From assembly GCF_002873395.1 (NCBI RefSeq), contig NZ_MCUV01000009.1:1-64000 (forward strand): 64,000 nt of DNA, read 5' to 3'. This DNA is from Vibrio sp. 10N.286.49.B3. Its GTDB lineage: Bacteria; Pseudomonadota; Gammaproteobacteria; Enterobacterales; Vibrionaceae. A program made the position numbers and the translations under genes. The notes beneath the pieces were generated by a model. It did not search any database. It was not told the origin of the DNA and worked only from the letters and a program-made list of their open reading frames with translations. Below are positions 54,759 through 64,000 of the stretch, piece by piece (position 1 is the first letter of the stretch; every line of letters starts with the position of its first letter).

Positions 54759-55529
54759 TTAGTAAATAGAGGATATAAATTGCTGTAATCTTTCTGATTC
54801 TGGATTAGTGAATAACCTTGCAGGATCGCCTTGTTCTTCTACTCGCCCTTGATGCAAAAACATAACATGATTAGAAACATCACGCGCAAACGCCATTTCA
54901 TGCGTTACAACTAACATCGTTCTGCCTTCTTCTGCTAGATCACGCATGACACCGAGTACTTCTCCGACCAATTCAGGATCAAGTGCTGACGTTGGCTCAT
55001 CAAACAACATAACCTCAGGATCAACCGCTAACGCCCTAGCAATAGCAGCACGTTGTTGCTGCCCACCAGAAAGATGCCCAGGGTAGTAATTTTTTCGTTC
55101 GTATAAACCGACTTTCTTAAGTAATAGTTCTGCATTCTCTATCGCTTGTGCTTTCGGTACACCCAATACATGTACGGGTGCTTCGATGATATTCTCAAGT
55201 ACAGTTAGATGAGACCACAGGTTAAACCCTTGAAATACCATAGCTAAACGAGAGCGAATCCGTTGAACTTGCTTTTCATTAACGGGAACTGTTTCACCTT
55301 GGCGGTTATTTTTCATTTGAATTAATTCACCATTAACCCAAATATCGCCCGATGTCGGTGTTTCTAATAGATTAATACAACGAAGAAAAGTACTTTTACC
55401 CGATCCTGATGATCCGATGATAGAAACGACATCTCCTTTATGCGCAGAGAGTGAAATGCCCTTTAATACTTCATTTTGACCAAAGGTCTTATGCAGCTCT
55501 TTAATATCAAGTGCTGGTGCTTCTTGCAT
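54759..55529 (-). CDS. artP: Basic amino acid ABC transporter ATPase (ArtP/HisP-like)
   Basis: 256 residues with Walker A GSSGSGKST (about 38-46), Q-loop MVFQGFNLWSHLTV, signature LSGGQQQRAAIARAL, Walker B VMLFDEPTSALD and H-loop VVTHEMAFA. Residue likeness and length follow HisP (258) more than E. coli ArtP (242). First gene of the operon, with tandem ARG boxes about 107-141 bp upstream of its ATG. Confidence 0.93.
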   Translation of the reverse strand: MQEAPALDIKELHKTFGQNEVLKGISLSAHKGDVVSIIGSSGSGKSTFLRCINLLETPTSGDIWVNGELIQMKNNRQGETVPVNEKQVQRIRSRLAMVFQGFNLWSHLTVLENIIEAPVHVLGVPKAQAIENAELLLKKVGLYERKNYYPGHLSGGQQQRAAIARALAVDPEVMLFDEPTSALDPELVGEVLGVMRDLAEEGRTMLVVTHEMAFARDVSNHVMFLHQGRVEEQGDPARLFTNPESERLQQFISSIY

Positions 55530-55635
55530 GCGTTTATTCCCTTTGTGTCAAACAAACAGGTGCTCCGACCTTTATCTAGCGTACAAACTAGCACCCAGAA
55601 CAAAAACTTGCAACATTTTATCAACCCGAACATCC

Positions 55636-55670
55636 TGCATAAAAAGTCACATTTGCTAGATCTACAGTCA
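55636..55670 (-). promoter_or_regulatory. Tandem ARG boxes (ArgR operator) upstream of artP
   Basis: TGCATAAAAAGTCA (55636-55649) matches 8 of 10 fixed positions of the core TGAAT-N4-ATTCA, and TAGATCTACAGTCA (55657-55670) matches 7 of 10. The box starts are exactly 21 bp apart, the classical 18+3 spacing for one ArgR hexamer. Binding is inferred. Confidence 0.6.
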
Positions 55671-55716
55671 AAAGCAGCGATTAACGCTTAATGTTAGTAA
55701 ATTGTTGATACAAAAA

Positions 55717-55736
55717 AGCCCCTTACGCTAGGGGCT
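55717..55736 (-). terminator. Terminator after the unknown lipoprotein gene
   Basis: AGCCCCT/AGGGGCT stem with a 6-nt loop and a T6 run on the minus strand, 22 bp after the stop codon. Confidence 0.88.
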
Positions 55737-55758
55737 CATTTATTGCTTAGTAAAGTGA

Positions 55759-57138
55759 CTAATTACTAAAAAATAGTTTGCTGTATTTTGCCGTATTAGT
55801 CTGGTAATTAAAATCTGCCCACTGACTTGGAGCGACAACCGCAGAGACGACATCCTCTTCTTCATAAGCACTGAGTAAGTACTGCACACTGCTAGCTGAA
55901 ACCTCACCATCAACTTCAAACAGAGTGGTCTCAAGGGAGTCTGGTGACATTGCACTTAAATTCTCCAGATCTAAATTAGGTATAAGGACAAGCCCATCGC
56001 TATTTTCAGAAATTATCACATGTTGAAGTGTTTCTGTATTATTCGCATACGATTGAGTATATTTATTACGAGCAATCAACCTGTTAGTAGAGTAAATCAT
56101 TGTCATATCGACAGCTGCACTATTTCCAATACTTTGTATTTCAGGAAAACCATCACCTATCGTTAAGCTATCTGGTTGCATAATATCTAATGTGGTTTCA
56201 AATTTATCATTTAATGCTAGAGTCCATTCAGATTCTAACTCAACCTCAGCATGATAGAACCAGGTATCTTCAGCAGAAGTTATCGAGAAGTTCTCTTCCG
56301 TTTCTACATCTGGCTGAGCCCAATCATAAATATAATTACCCTTAGCTATATTTATTTGCAACAAGTTTAGCTGATCATATAAAGGTAGTTGGTTACTCCA
56401 GTTTAGAACACTATCCAGTGGCTCTAATTCGGCATCAGTACGCTCATTCTCTGTTAATTTTTCAGCAAAAGAATAGCTATTGAACTCTTTATTATTAAAC
56501 CCTTTAACTAATACGGCTTCATCATTAAAAGCCGTAATATTTACTTGGTTAGCTGTGGTTATCCCGTCATTGCCAAATGTCGACAAATATTGAAAGCCAT
56601 TAATGCTAACTTCACTTCCAGTTATTGAGAGGACAGTCCCCGATTGAGTCCCACGCATCTCATTTTTTGAGTAACAAGCAGAATTAACCCCCTGTGGACG
56701 TCCAACTTTAATAAGCTGGCTTATCAGTAATTCTTTTTGAATCGACAAAGCCTTGTAATAAGGGTTATTACTTCCAGGATAATCGAGTATTGAAATAAAG
56801 CTATCATCTTCTAATGATTTCTTATCTATAACGAGTTTCCCGCTAGAATCCGGCGCCTTCACCTCAATAACTTCACCATTATCACCATGAATCAAAATAG
56901 TGACATCTGTTGCTACATTTGCGTAAGTATACTTGGTCGTCCCATCATCCGACTCATTAACGTCAAATGCTGTACAATTTACTTGCTCATTATTCGTTGG
57001 ACTCTCAAGTTGAATAAACTCAAGAGTAATATTTTCAGGTGTATAACCACCACCACCATCACTACTACTGTCACTACCACAACCAACTAATGAAGTTGCC
57101 ACCACTGCCGCTAACGGCAACATTTTTAAATTTTTCAT
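55759..57138 (-). CDS. Unrecognised lipoprotein with Ser/Asp/Gly linker
   Basis: The start at ATG 57138 with a GGAAG ribosome site gives 459 residues. The lipoprotein signal MKNLKMLPLAAVVATSLVGCGSD has lipobox LVGC (Cys 20), followed by a flexible SDSSSDGGGGY linker. The remainder is acidic, without transmembrane segments, rich in Ser, Asn, Glu and Thr, and alternates like a beta-rich domain. I do not recognise a family or catalytic motif. It contains three Cys after the lipid anchor at most. Likely an outer-membrane-anchored periplasmic or surface protein. Monocistronic, divergent from pflB. Confidence 0.8.
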   Translation of the reverse strand: MKNLKMLPLAAVVATSLVGCGSDSSSDGGGGYTPENITLEFIQLESPTNNEQVNCTAFDVNESDDGTTKYTYANVATDVTILIHGDNGEVIEVKAPDSSGKLVIDKKSLEDDSFISILDYPGSNNPYYKALSIQKELLISQLIKVGRPQGVNSACYSKNEMRGTQSGTVLSITGSEVSINGFQYLSTFGNDGITTANQVNITAFNDEAVLVKGFNNKEFNSYSFAEKLTENERTDAELEPLDSVLNWSNQLPLYDQLNLLQINIAKGNYIYDWAQPDVETEENFSITSAEDTWFYHAEVELESEWTLALNDKFETTLDIMQPDSLTIGDGFPEIQSIGNSAAVDMTMIYSTNRLIARNKYTQSYANNTETLQHVIISENSDGLVLIPNLDLENLSAMSPDSLETTLFEVDGEVSASSVQYLLSAYEEEDVVSAVVAPSQWADFNYQTNTAKYSKLFFSN

Positions 57139-57823
57139 TGTTCTTCCATATATAAGCGGCAATGCAGTGCCTTGAACGAATTCATCTACTGCAAATCAAG
57201 CAAGATTAACGCCAAGTTTTAAGTGAGTTTTACTTTTATTCAATTAATATCAATTTTTTCTTATAACAATAATGTCGGGCTATCGTAATCGAATAAAAAG
57301 AGATGCCCATCACCAAAAAGTGAAACATCCTTACAAGATATGAACCTGAAACAAGGCTGAACGTGTTAAATGTCATTTTATTTCACATAATTTCAGAAAG
57401 TGATCGAGATCAATCACCCCAAAGAGTAGTATTGCTATAGTCCGTTACAACTTAATTACTGCTGTATATAAAGGTGGAAATGCTCTACATTGACACCAAT
57501 TCATGACTAACATCGACATGAATGTTTATAGAGTGCGTTATGGTAATGAGTAAAAAAACAGCAATAAAAATTGAATCTATCAAAAATTTTTGCATTTTTT
57601 TGCCATTTATTGATTTAGTTTAATGTTTACAGTTTTTTTTTAGTGTAGACTTAAGCTCAAGTTAAAAGATTCGATCTCATGAGTATCAATATCTATAATT
57701 TAATCGTATAGATTTTAAGATAGATATTGTTATTTTAAATATAGAGTGTACTTTTCCCTCATGGGATAGCTGGCTCACCAGCGAATCGGTACGTATTTTT
57801 ACTACGAAAAAGGTAGGTATGTC
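57139..57823 (+). other. Long pflB regulatory region
   Basis: A 685-bp AT-rich gap. It contains an FNR-type box (57400-57413), an inverted repeat ATTCATG/CATGAAT (57499-57523), T8-9 and A6 tracts near 57580-57640, and a leader hairpin GCTGG/CCAGC (57768-57781) shortly before pflB. Its size and content fit a multi-promoter anaerobic control region like E. coli pfl. No gene was recognised. Confidence 0.6.
57400..57413 (+). promoter_or_regulatory. FNR box upstream of pflB
   Basis: GTGATCGAGATCAA matches 9 of 10 fixed positions of TTGAT-N4-ATCAA. It lies about 410 bp upstream of the pflB ATG, so a promoter just downstream with a long leader, or a looped arrangement, would be needed. It could also act on the divergent lipoprotein gene. 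Confidence 0.7.
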
Positions 57824-60100
57824 ATGGCAGAGCAATTTGCTAAAGCTTGGGAAGGTTTTGCTGAAGGTGATTGGCAAAACGAAGTAAACGTTCGTGATTT
57901 TATTCAAAAGAACTACACACCATTTGAAGGTGACGAATCTTTCCTAGTTTCTGAAGGTACTGAAGCAACTAACGTGCTTTGGGCTAAAGTAATGGAAGGT
58001 ATTAAGGAAGAGAACCGTACTAAGGCTCCTCTAGATTTTGATACATCTGTTATTTCTACCATCACTGCTCACGATGCAGGCTATATCGAAAAAGATTTAG
58101 AAACTATCGTAGGTCTTCAAACTGAAGCGCCTCTTAAGCGTGCAATCATCCCTAACGGTGGTGTTCGCATGGTTGAAGGTTCTTGTAAAGCATACGGTCG
58201 TACGCTAGATCCTACAGTTTCAAAGATTTACTCTGAATACCGCAAAACTCACAACGCTGGTGTTTTCGATATCTACACTCCTGATATCCTAAAATGTCGT
58301 AAGTCTGGTGTTCTAACTGGTCTTCCAGATGCTTACGGCCGTGGTCGTATCATTGGTGATTACCGTCGTGTTGCACTATACGGTATCGACTTCCTAATGA
58401 AAGACAAGCAAGCTCAGTTTGCTTCTCTTCAAGAGCGTTTCGAAAACGGCGAAGACCTAGCAGCTACAATGCAACTTCGTGAAGAAATCTCTGAGCAACA
58501 CCGTGCTCTAGGTCAAATCAAGACTATGGCAGCTAAATACGGCTGTGATATCTCTGAGCCTGCACAAACAGCTCAAGAAGCAATCCAGTGGACTTACTTC
58601 GGCTACCTAGCTGCTGTTAAATCTCAAAACGGTGCTGCAATGTCTCTAGGTCGTACATCGACTTTCCTAGACATCTTCATCGAGCGTGATATTGCTGCTG
58701 GCCTAATCACTGAAGTTCAAGCTCAAGAAATGATTGACCACTTCGTAATGAAGCTACGTATGGTTCGTTTCCTACGTACTCCTGAATACGATGAGCTATT
58801 CTCTGGTGACCCAATCTGGGCTACTGAGTCTATGGGTGGTATGGGTATCGATGGTCGTACACTAGTTACACGTTCGAACTTCCGTTTCCTAAACAGCCTA
58901 TACACTATGGGTCCTTCTCCAGAGCCAAACATCACTGTTCTTTGGTCTGAGAAACTTCCTGAAGGCTTCAAACGTTTCTGTGCGAAGGTATCTATCGATA
59001 CTTCTTCTATCCAGTACGAAAATGATGACCTAATGCGTCCTGACCTAGCTTCTGATGACTACGCGATCGCTTGTTGTGTATCTCCAATGATCATTGGTAA
59101 GCAAATGCAGTTCTTCGGTGCTCGTGCTAACCTTGCGAAAACGATGCTTTACGCAATCAACGGTGGTATCGATGAGAAGCTGAAAATGCAGATCGGTCCT
59201 AAAGAAGCACCAATGACAGATGCTGTTCTTGATTACGATAAAGTAATGGATCGTCTAGACCACTTCATGGATTGGTTAGCGAAACAGTACGTGACTTCTC
59301 TAAACAGCATTCACTTCATGCACGACAAATACAGCTACGAAGCGTCTCTAATGGCTCTTCATGACCGTGATGTTCGTCGTACAATGGCATGTGGTATTGC
59401 TGGTCTTTCAGTTGCTGCTGACTCACTATCTGCAATCAAATACGCTACAGTTAAACCTGTACGTGATGAAGATGGTATTGCAACAGACTTCGAAATCGAA
59501 GGCGATTACCCTAAATTTGGTAACAACGATGCACGCGTAGATGATATTGCATGTGAACTTGTTTCTACATTTATGAACAAGATCCGTAAGCTTAAGACTT
59601 ACCGTGATTCTGTTCCTACACAGTCAGTTCTTACTATTACATCTAACGTTGTATACGGTAAGAAAACGGGTAACACTCCAGATGGTCGTCGTGCTGGTGC
59701 TCCTTTTGCTCCGGGTGCAAACCCAATGCACGGTCGCGATGAGAAAGGCGCTGTAGCCTCTCTAACATCTGTAGGTAAACTACCGTTTGCTGATGCACAA
59801 GATGGTATCTCTTACACTTTCTCTATCGTTCCAAACGCGTTAGGTAAAGAAGAGTCAAGCCAACGTGCTAACCTTGCTGGTCTAATGGATGGTTACTTCC
59901 ACCACGAAACTGGTATTGAAGGTGGTCAACACCTAAACGTTAACGTTCTAAACCGCGAAACTCTAGAAGACGCAGTTAAGCACCCAGAGAACTACCCTCA
60001 GCTAACTATCCGTGTATCGGGTTACGCTGTGCGTTTTAACTCTCTAACAAAAGAACAACAAGCTGACGTTATCGCTCGTACATTTACTGAATCTCTATAA
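57824..60100 (+). CDS. pflB: Pyruvate formate-lyase (formate C-acetyltransferase)
   Basis: A glycyl-radical enzyme that splits pyruvate with CoA into acetyl-CoA and formate in anaerobic growth. The 758-residue protein has the catalytic Cys pair at 417-418 ([12 protein letters not shown]) and the radical site Gly 733 in RVSGYAVRF. Codon use is strikingly uniform (CGT, GGT, CTA/CTT), as in very highly expressed genes. An AGGTAGGT ribosome site precedes two nearby ATGs; the second (57824) matches the family. The activase gene lies downstream, but not adjacent. Confidence 0.98.
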   Translation: MAEQFAKAWEGFAEGDWQNEVNVRDFIQKNYTPFEGDESFLVSEGTEATNVLWAKVMEGIKEENRTKAPLDFDTSVISTITAHDAGYIEKDLETIVGLQTEAPLKRAIIPNGGVRMVEGSCKAYGRTLDPTVSKIYSEYRKTHNAGVFDIYTPDILKCRKSGVLTGLPDAYGRGRIIGDYRRVALYGIDFLMKDKQAQFASLQERFENGEDLAATMQLREEISEQHRALGQIKTMAAKYGCDISEPAQTAQEAIQWTYFGYLAAVKSQNGAAMSLGRTSTFLDIFIERDIAAGLITEVQAQEMIDHFVMKLRMVRFLRTPEYDELFSGDPIWATESMGGMGIDGRTLVTRSNFRFLNSLYTMGPSPEPNITVLWSEKLPEGFKRFCAKVSIDTSSIQYENDDLMRPDLASDDYAIACCVSPMIIGKQMQFFGARANLAKTMLYAINGGIDEKLKMQIGPKEAPMTDAVLDYDKVMDRLDHFMDWLAKQYVTSLNSIHFMHDKYSYEASLMALHDRDVRRTMACGIAGLSVAADSLSAIKYATVKPVRDEDGIATDFEIEGDYPKFGNNDARVDDIACELVSTFMNKIRKLKTYRDSVPTQSVLTITSNVVYGKKTGNTPDGRRAGAPFAPGANPMHGRDEKGAVASLTSVGKLPFADAQDGISYTFSIVPNALGKEESSQRANLAGLMDGYFHHETGIEGGQHLNVNVLNRETLEDAVKHPENYPQLTIRVSGYAVRFNSLTKEQQADVIARTFTESL

Positions 60101-60139
60101 TTTTAGATTTTAAGTAATAATTAACGATATACTCAACAA

Positions 60140-60168
60140 AACCCACTCTAATGAGTGGGTTTTTTTTG
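60140..60168 (+). terminator. Intrinsic terminator after pflB
   Basis: AACCCACTC/GAGTGGGTT, a 9-bp stem with a TAAT loop and T8. It separates pflB from the following LpxR-like gene. Confidence 0.93.
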
Positions 60169-60213
60169 TATCTAATGTAGGATATATTTAAACTTCAATT
60201 ATTTATATCCACT

Positions 60214-61206
60214 ATGCATTCACAGAATAAATCCATACAACGTACTGTTATCTCGACGAGTTTAGCGCTGCTTTCTCTCTCGATTTTACCGTCTCATGCT
60301 GGTACGGTTGCCTTTAATATTGATAATGATGGTGTCTTTGGTGTTGATAGAGACTATACCAACGGGCTTTATCTCTCCTATTTTTCCAATGAATTTGCAT
60401 ATACCCCACTCCTTCTTACTCCACTTGCTAACACATTTGGAACCTTCCCTAATGCCTCACATAAATGGGGGATTACGGTTAGTCAAAAAATGTGGACACC
60501 TGAAGAAATTGAAGAAGCCGATCCACAACCCAATCAAAGACCCTATGCTGGTGTGCTCTCGTTTCAGTTTGATTATGCTAACTTATCCAGCTACCGAACT
60601 GATCGCTATGGACTACTGCTCGGTTTAACCGGTGAAAACTCACTGGCTGATATAGCGCAGAGCTTTATTCATAGCATCACTGGATCAACAAAACCAGAAG
60701 GCTGGGAGCATCAAGTTGAGGATGCTTTTTTAGTTAATCTAGATTTCGAAACTCATAACGTTTTTCAACGCAGTAAATGGTTATGGCATGAACAGGAGTT
60801 ACAAAGTATCTCACGTATCATGGTTGGTAATTATCGAAGTGAACTAGCAACAGGTGCAATGTGGCGCTGGGGGGCAGGGTTAAGAGATAGCGTGGGAGCG
60901 AGTCGTATTGCCTTTGAAGATTCTATCAACCCTGGCATGCTGCGCTCTAAATCTAGAGGCTATTATTTTTTTGCTGGCATTGAAGGGCGTTATCGATTTA
61001 ATGATATCACCATAGAAGGCGACGTACCTGATACTGTTTATCCTGTGACTTTACAAAATTTGCAAGCTTCTGCTTCATTTGGAGCGGTTTGGTATAACCA
61101 ACGTTATGGTGGTTCGTTTACTTTATCTGCAAAAAATTCCGATTTTAAAGAAGATAAGACCAATATCTATACCATAGGTTCGCTAAATTTATTTGCTTCT
61201 TTCTAG
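60214..61206 (+). CDS. LpxR-like lipid A 3'-O-deacylase family protein (DUF2219)
   Basis: 330 residues with a signal peptide ending SHA (about residue 29), then an outer-membrane beta-barrel pattern. The mature protein starts TVAFNIDNDGVFGVDRDYTNGLYLSYF, matching the LpxR entry motif with its Asn-Asp pair, and continues with QPNQRPYAGVLSFQF and GWEHQVEDAF. It ends in Phe, as outer-membrane proteins do. Salmonella LpxR removes 3' acyl chains from lipid A; whether this paralogue is active on lipid A is unproven. It lies alone between pflB and pflA, with its own terminator-bounded 5' side. Confidence 0.85.
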   Translation: MHSQNKSIQRTVISTSLALLSLSILPSHAGTVAFNIDNDGVFGVDRDYTNGLYLSYFSNEFAYTPLLLTPLANTFGTFPNASHKWGITVSQKMWTPEEIEEADPQPNQRPYAGVLSFQFDYANLSSYRTDRYGLLLGLTGENSLADIAQSFIHSITGSTKPEGWEHQVEDAFLVNLDFETHNVFQRSKWLWHEQELQSISRIMVGNYRSELATGAMWRWGAGLRDSVGASRIAFEDSINPGMLRSKSRGYYFFAGIEGRYRFNDITIEGDVPDTVYPVTLQNLQASASFGAVWYNQRYGGSFTLSAKNSDFKEDKTNIYTIGSLNLFASF

Positions 61207-61331
61207 ATTGAACAAAACATACAAGTGCCAGTCAATCGAACTTTTCTTTCGCTAACATTGTGATATCAGACTGTTTAAACCCTGTAATTTGTAATAAAAT
61301 AACTAACAAATAACTTACTCGAGATGAAATA

Positions 61332-62072
61332 ATGTCAACTATTGGTCGAATTCATTCCTTTGAGTCCTGTGGTACCGTTGATGGTCCAGGCATTCGTTTT
61401 ATTGTCTTTTTGCAAGGCTGTTTAATGCGTTGTAAATACTGCCACAATCGCGATACTTGGGATATGCATGATGGCAAAGAAGTCACTGTTGAAGAGATCA
61501 TCACTGAGGCTAAATGTTACCGCCACTTTATGAAAGCATCGGGCGGTGGCATTACTTGCTCGGGTGGCGAAGCGATGCTACAGCCTGAATTTGTTCGTGA
61601 CCTATTCCGCTCAGCTCAAACTGAAGGCATCCATACTTGCTTAGATACTAACGGTCACATTCGTAAACATACTGATGTTATCGATGAAGTTTTAGACGCC
61701 TCAGATCTCGTTATGCTTGATCTTAAGCATATGCAAGATGAAATACACCAAGATCTCGTTGGTGTTTCAAATCGACGTACTCTAGATTTTGCTCGCTACC
61801 TACACAAACGCAATCAAACCACTTGGATTCGTTACGTTATCGTCCCTGGCTATACTGATGATGAAGCGTCTGCACGTCTTCTTGGTGAGTTTATTAAAGA
61901 TATGGATAATGTCGAGAAGGTTGAACTACTCCCTTACCATAAGCTTGGCGCTCATAAGTGGGAAGCATTAGGATACGATTACCCGCTCGAAGGAACAAAT
62001 CCACCGTCAAAAGAGACGATGGAAAGCATTGTTGCAACACTGTCTGAATATCACAGTAACGTAAAATATTAA
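61332..62072 (+). CDS. pflA: Pyruvate formate-lyase activating enzyme
   Basis: A radical-SAM enzyme that installs the glycyl radical on PflB. The 246-residue protein has the CxxxCxxC cluster in [19 protein letters not shown] (about 30-42), the GGE-type motif [14 protein letters not shown], and [12 protein letters not shown] radical-SAM N-terminus ([22 protein letters not shown]) confirms the start. It is separated from pflB by the LpxR-like gene and a 125-bp gap, so it probably has its own promoter. Confidence 0.97.
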   Translation: MSTIGRIHSFESCGTVDGPGIRFIVFLQGCLMRCKYCHNRDTWDMHDGKEVTVEEIITEAKCYRHFMKASGGGITCSGGEAMLQPEFVRDLFRSAQTEGIHTCLDTNGHIRKHTDVIDEVLDASDLVMLDLKHMQDEIHQDLVGVSNRRTLDFARYLHKRNQTTWIRYVIVPGYTDDEASARLLGEFIKDMDNVEKVELLPYHKLGAHKWEALGYDYPLEGTNPPSKETMESIVATLSEYHSNVKY

Positions 62073-62088
62073 AATTATTATTGGATAA

Positions 62089-62118
62089 AAATACCAGCGA
62101 AGTTCGCTGGTATTTTTT
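62089..62118 (+). terminator. Intrinsic terminator after pflA
   Basis: AAATACCAGCG/CGCTGGTATTT, an 11-bp stem with an AAGTT loop and T7. Confidence 0.92.
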
Positions 62119-62266
62119 TGCTTAATCTGTACACAAATCAACAATTTTTAATTACATTTTTACTTTTATATTTAAACCGTGTTGAGATCATGTTTCAATG
62201 CAGGTTATTACTGTTAACCTAAATTCAACGAATAAAAATTCAAATAAAATTTAATGAGGCTTCACT

Positions 62267-62767
62267 ATGGAAATGACCGACGCTCAACGTCTTATTTTAT
62301 CAAACCAATATTACTTGATGGCTAAAATGACGCCTGAGAATGGAGAAAAATATCAACGCTTACAAACGATTGTTCAGCGTGGCTATGGTTTACAAATGCG
62401 CGAACTCGATAAAGAGTTTGGCTACCTAGTCGAAACAGAGTGTCGTGAAATTATCGATATCATGGAAATGTACCATGCGATGCAAGAATCGAATAAAATG
62501 CTCTCTGATTCAGAGCGTGCTAATGTTGATCAGCGCCGTTTGCAGTTTTTAGGTTTTGATATTGCGACAGAGGCTCAGGCGGTTAACTACGTTCGCTTCC
62601 TAACTGACTCTGAAGGTCTGTACCCACAGTTTGATAAAGCCGATCACCACTTTAATAGTCAAATGCCAATGTTTGATAAGTACCGTCGCATGCTGACAAC
62701 ATGGCGTCACTGCCCACGCCAATATCACTTATCTGCAGCTGAATTTGGTAAAATTTTTAACGCATAA
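62267..62767 (+). CDS. yfbU: YfbU family protein
   Basis: 166 residues, a complete YfbU-family protein (E. coli 164): [59 protein letters not shown] and the C-terminal [19 protein letters not shown]. It is soluble and helical. Overproduction of the E. coli homologue has been linked to cell death, but its normal role is not known. It is bounded by terminators on both sides, so it is monocistronic. Confidence 0.93.
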   Translation: MEMTDAQRLILSNQYYLMAKMTPENGEKYQRLQTIVQRGYGLQMRELDKEFGYLVETECREIIDIMEMYHAMQESNKMLSDSERANVDQRRLQFLGFDIATEAQAVNYVRFLTDSEGLYPQFDKADHHFNSQMPMFDKYRRMLTTWRHCPRQYHLSAAEFGKIFNA

Positions 62768-63070
62768 TAGTGACATATTATTGCGATTAGATACAGTTTA
62801 CGCTTAGCTTTAGGGTTGATGGTCATACATCAACCCTTTTTATATTGATACCCTACTCTTCCACTAGTCACACCTCGAATCTCCACTATATAAATCTGCA
62901 CATCAGCACGCTTTTCCGATTTAAAATTGTTTTCCTTCCTTTAAATTATGTAAATAAATGCATAATTGTTAAGCACAAATGAGTTTTCCCGTCTAGTCTT
63001 AGAATGTATGGAAGCGATGGCTTTTTTGACATCATTCGTCAGACAAATAAGCTCAAAGGGGAAACACGAT
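62768..63070 (+). other. yfbU-prkA intergenic region
   Basis: A 303-bp gap with the yfbU terminator at its left and the prkA upstream region at its right. TAGAAT near 63000 could be a -10, but no matching -35 was found. The last bases hold an AAAGGGG ribosome site for prkA. No gene was seen. Confidence 0.5.
62812..62841 (+). terminator. Intrinsic terminator after yfbU
   Basis: AGGGTTGATG/CATCAACCCT, a 10-bp stem with a GTCATA loop, then T4-5. Confidence 0.9.
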
Positions 63071-64000
63071 ATGAGTATTTTTGACCATTACCAAACACGC
63101 TATGAAGAAGCCAAAGAAGAAGAGATTTCACTTCAGGACTTCCTAGCACTATGTAAAGATAACAAGAGCGCCTATGCCAATGCTGCCGAGCGCCTTCTAC
63201 TGGCGATTGGTGAGCCTGAAATCATCGATACTGCTCAAGACCCTCGATTAAGCCGTATTTTTTCAAATCGTGTCATTTCCCGATATAAAACATTTGAAGA
63301 TTTTTATGGAATGGAAGATGCTATTGAGCAAATCGTCTCTTATTTAAAACATTCCGCTCAGGGACTAGAAGAACGTAAACAAATTCTCTACCTTTTAGGT
63401 CCTGTAGGTGGCGGTAAGTCATCGCTTGCAGAAAAACTAAAAGCATTAATGCAACAAATGCCTATCTATATCTTATCGGCTGATGGGGTTCGTAGCCCAG
63501 TTAATGACCACCCATTCTGTCTGTTTGATGTCACCGAGGATGGTGAGTTACTAAAGCAAGAGTATGGTATTGAGAAGCGCTATTTACGCTCTATCATGTC
63601 ACCATGGGCTTCAAAACGCTTGCATGAATACGGCGGTGACATTTCAAAATTTAAAGTCATCAAAGTGCGCCCATCGATTCTTGATCAAGTCGGGATTGCC
63701 AAAACAGAACCTGGTGATGAAAACAACCAAGATATTTCTGCACTCGTCGGTAAAATTGATATTCGTCAGTTAGAACATTACTCACAAGATGATCCTGATG
63801 CATACAGCTATTCTGGTGCGCTTTGTAAAGCCAACCAGGGGTTGATGGAATTTGTGGAGATGTTTAAAGCGCCACTAAAAGTTCTCCACCCTCTTTTAAC
63901 AGCAACACAAGAAGGCAACTTTAACGGCACTGAAGGGCTATCTGCTCTACCATTTGATGGCATGATTCTCGCGCACTCAAATGAATCGGAATGGCAAGCT
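63071..64000 (+). CDS. prkA: PrkA/YeaG-family serine protein kinase (5' part, cut by window end)
   Basis: 310 codons are visible before the window ends; the family is about 640 residues. The N-terminus MSIFDHYQTRYEEAKEEEISLQDFL is followed by an AAA-type domain: SRYKTFEDFYGMEDAIEQIV, Walker A GPVGGGKS at residues 110-117, and AHSNESEW near the edge. E. coli YeaG acts with YeaH in nitrogen-starvation and stationary-phase adaptation. The downstream partners yeaH and ycgB would be expected beyond the edge. Confidence 0.95.
   Translation, partial: MSIFDHYQTRYEEAKEEEISLQDFLALCKDNKSAYANAAERLLLAIGEPEIIDTAQDPRLSRIFSNRVISRYKTFEDFYGMEDAIEQIVSYLKHSAQGLEERKQILYLLGPVGGGKSSLAEKLKALMQQMPIYILSADGVRSPVNDHPFCLFDVTEDGELLKQEYGIEKRYLRSIMSPWASKRLHEYGGDISKFKVIKVRPSILDQVGIAKTEPGDENNQDISALVGKIDIRQLEHYSQDDPDAYSYSGALCKANQGLMEFVEMFKAPLKVLHPLLTATQEGNFNGTEGLSALPFDGMILAHSNESEWQA

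Overview
The window is an AT-rich (roughly 40% GC by eye) piece of a gammaproteobacterial chromosome. Gene content and order point to the family Vibrionaceae, and the low GC favours an Aliivibrio- or Photobacterium-like organism over a typical Vibrio. Supporting signs are the ruvCAB/aspS/cmoAB block, the cmoM-mukFEB block with elyC divergent to it, the torR/torD/purR/tfoY run with a cyclic-di-GMP riboswitch before tfoY, a monomeric isocitrate dehydrogenase, and the porin/dinG/priC/roxA/mcp/xthA/art/pfl/yfbU/prkA run. No prophage, insertion sequence, CRISPR array, rRNA or tRNA was recognised. This is almost all core chromosome.

Layout. 0.1-4.2 kb (minus): Holliday-junction genes ruvC, ruvA, ruvB, with an SOS box before ruvA, behind aspS. 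4.6-6.5 kb (plus): cmoA-cmoB, tRNA wobble-uridine modification. 6.6-9.9 kb (plus): a three-gene envelope operon encoding a retropepsin-like lipoprotein, an inactive-transglutaminase/7TM protein and an ATP-grasp ligase. 10.1-17.5 kb (minus): cmoM-mukF-mukE-mukB. 17.6-21.5 kb: elyC, torR, torD, purR. 21.6-24.3 kb: riboswitch and tfoY, a TVP38-type membrane protein, a broken DUF2007 gene beside a heptamer repeat, and an alpha/beta hydrolase. 24.5-27.2 kb (minus): glgC-glgA. 27.7-34.8 kb: topA, yciN, aroA, a glycine-zipper protein, aat, bpt, infA. 35-41.8 kb: clpS-clpA, cspD, icd, rluE. 42-49.1 kb: a CsgI-like protein, a porin, dinG, yfcA, priC, rsmS, roxA. 49.2-55.5 kb: a chemoreceptor, xthA and a basic amino acid ABC transporter operon with tandem ARG boxes. 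55.8-64 kb: an unknown lipoprotein, pflB with an FNR box, an LpxR-like gene, pflA, yfbU and the start of prkA.

Functional themes. DNA repair and chromosome maintenance (ruvABC, mukBEF, topA, dinG, priC, xthA); tRNA and ribosome modification (cmoA, cmoB, cmoM, rluE, roxA); N-degron proteolysis (aat, bpt, clpS and clpA within 5 kb); anaerobic metabolism (torR/torD, pflB/pflA). The transcription units are well punctuated, and many convergent pairs share one intrinsic terminator that works both ways.

The points most worth a second look are the retropepsin/transglutaminase-7TM/ATP-grasp operon, the tfoY riboswitch with its possible expression platform, the internally deleted DUF2007 gene next to a 7-bp repeat, a nested palindromic element before the muk terminator, the ARG-box pair with exact 21-bp spacing, and the LpxR-like gene lying between pflB and its activase gene.
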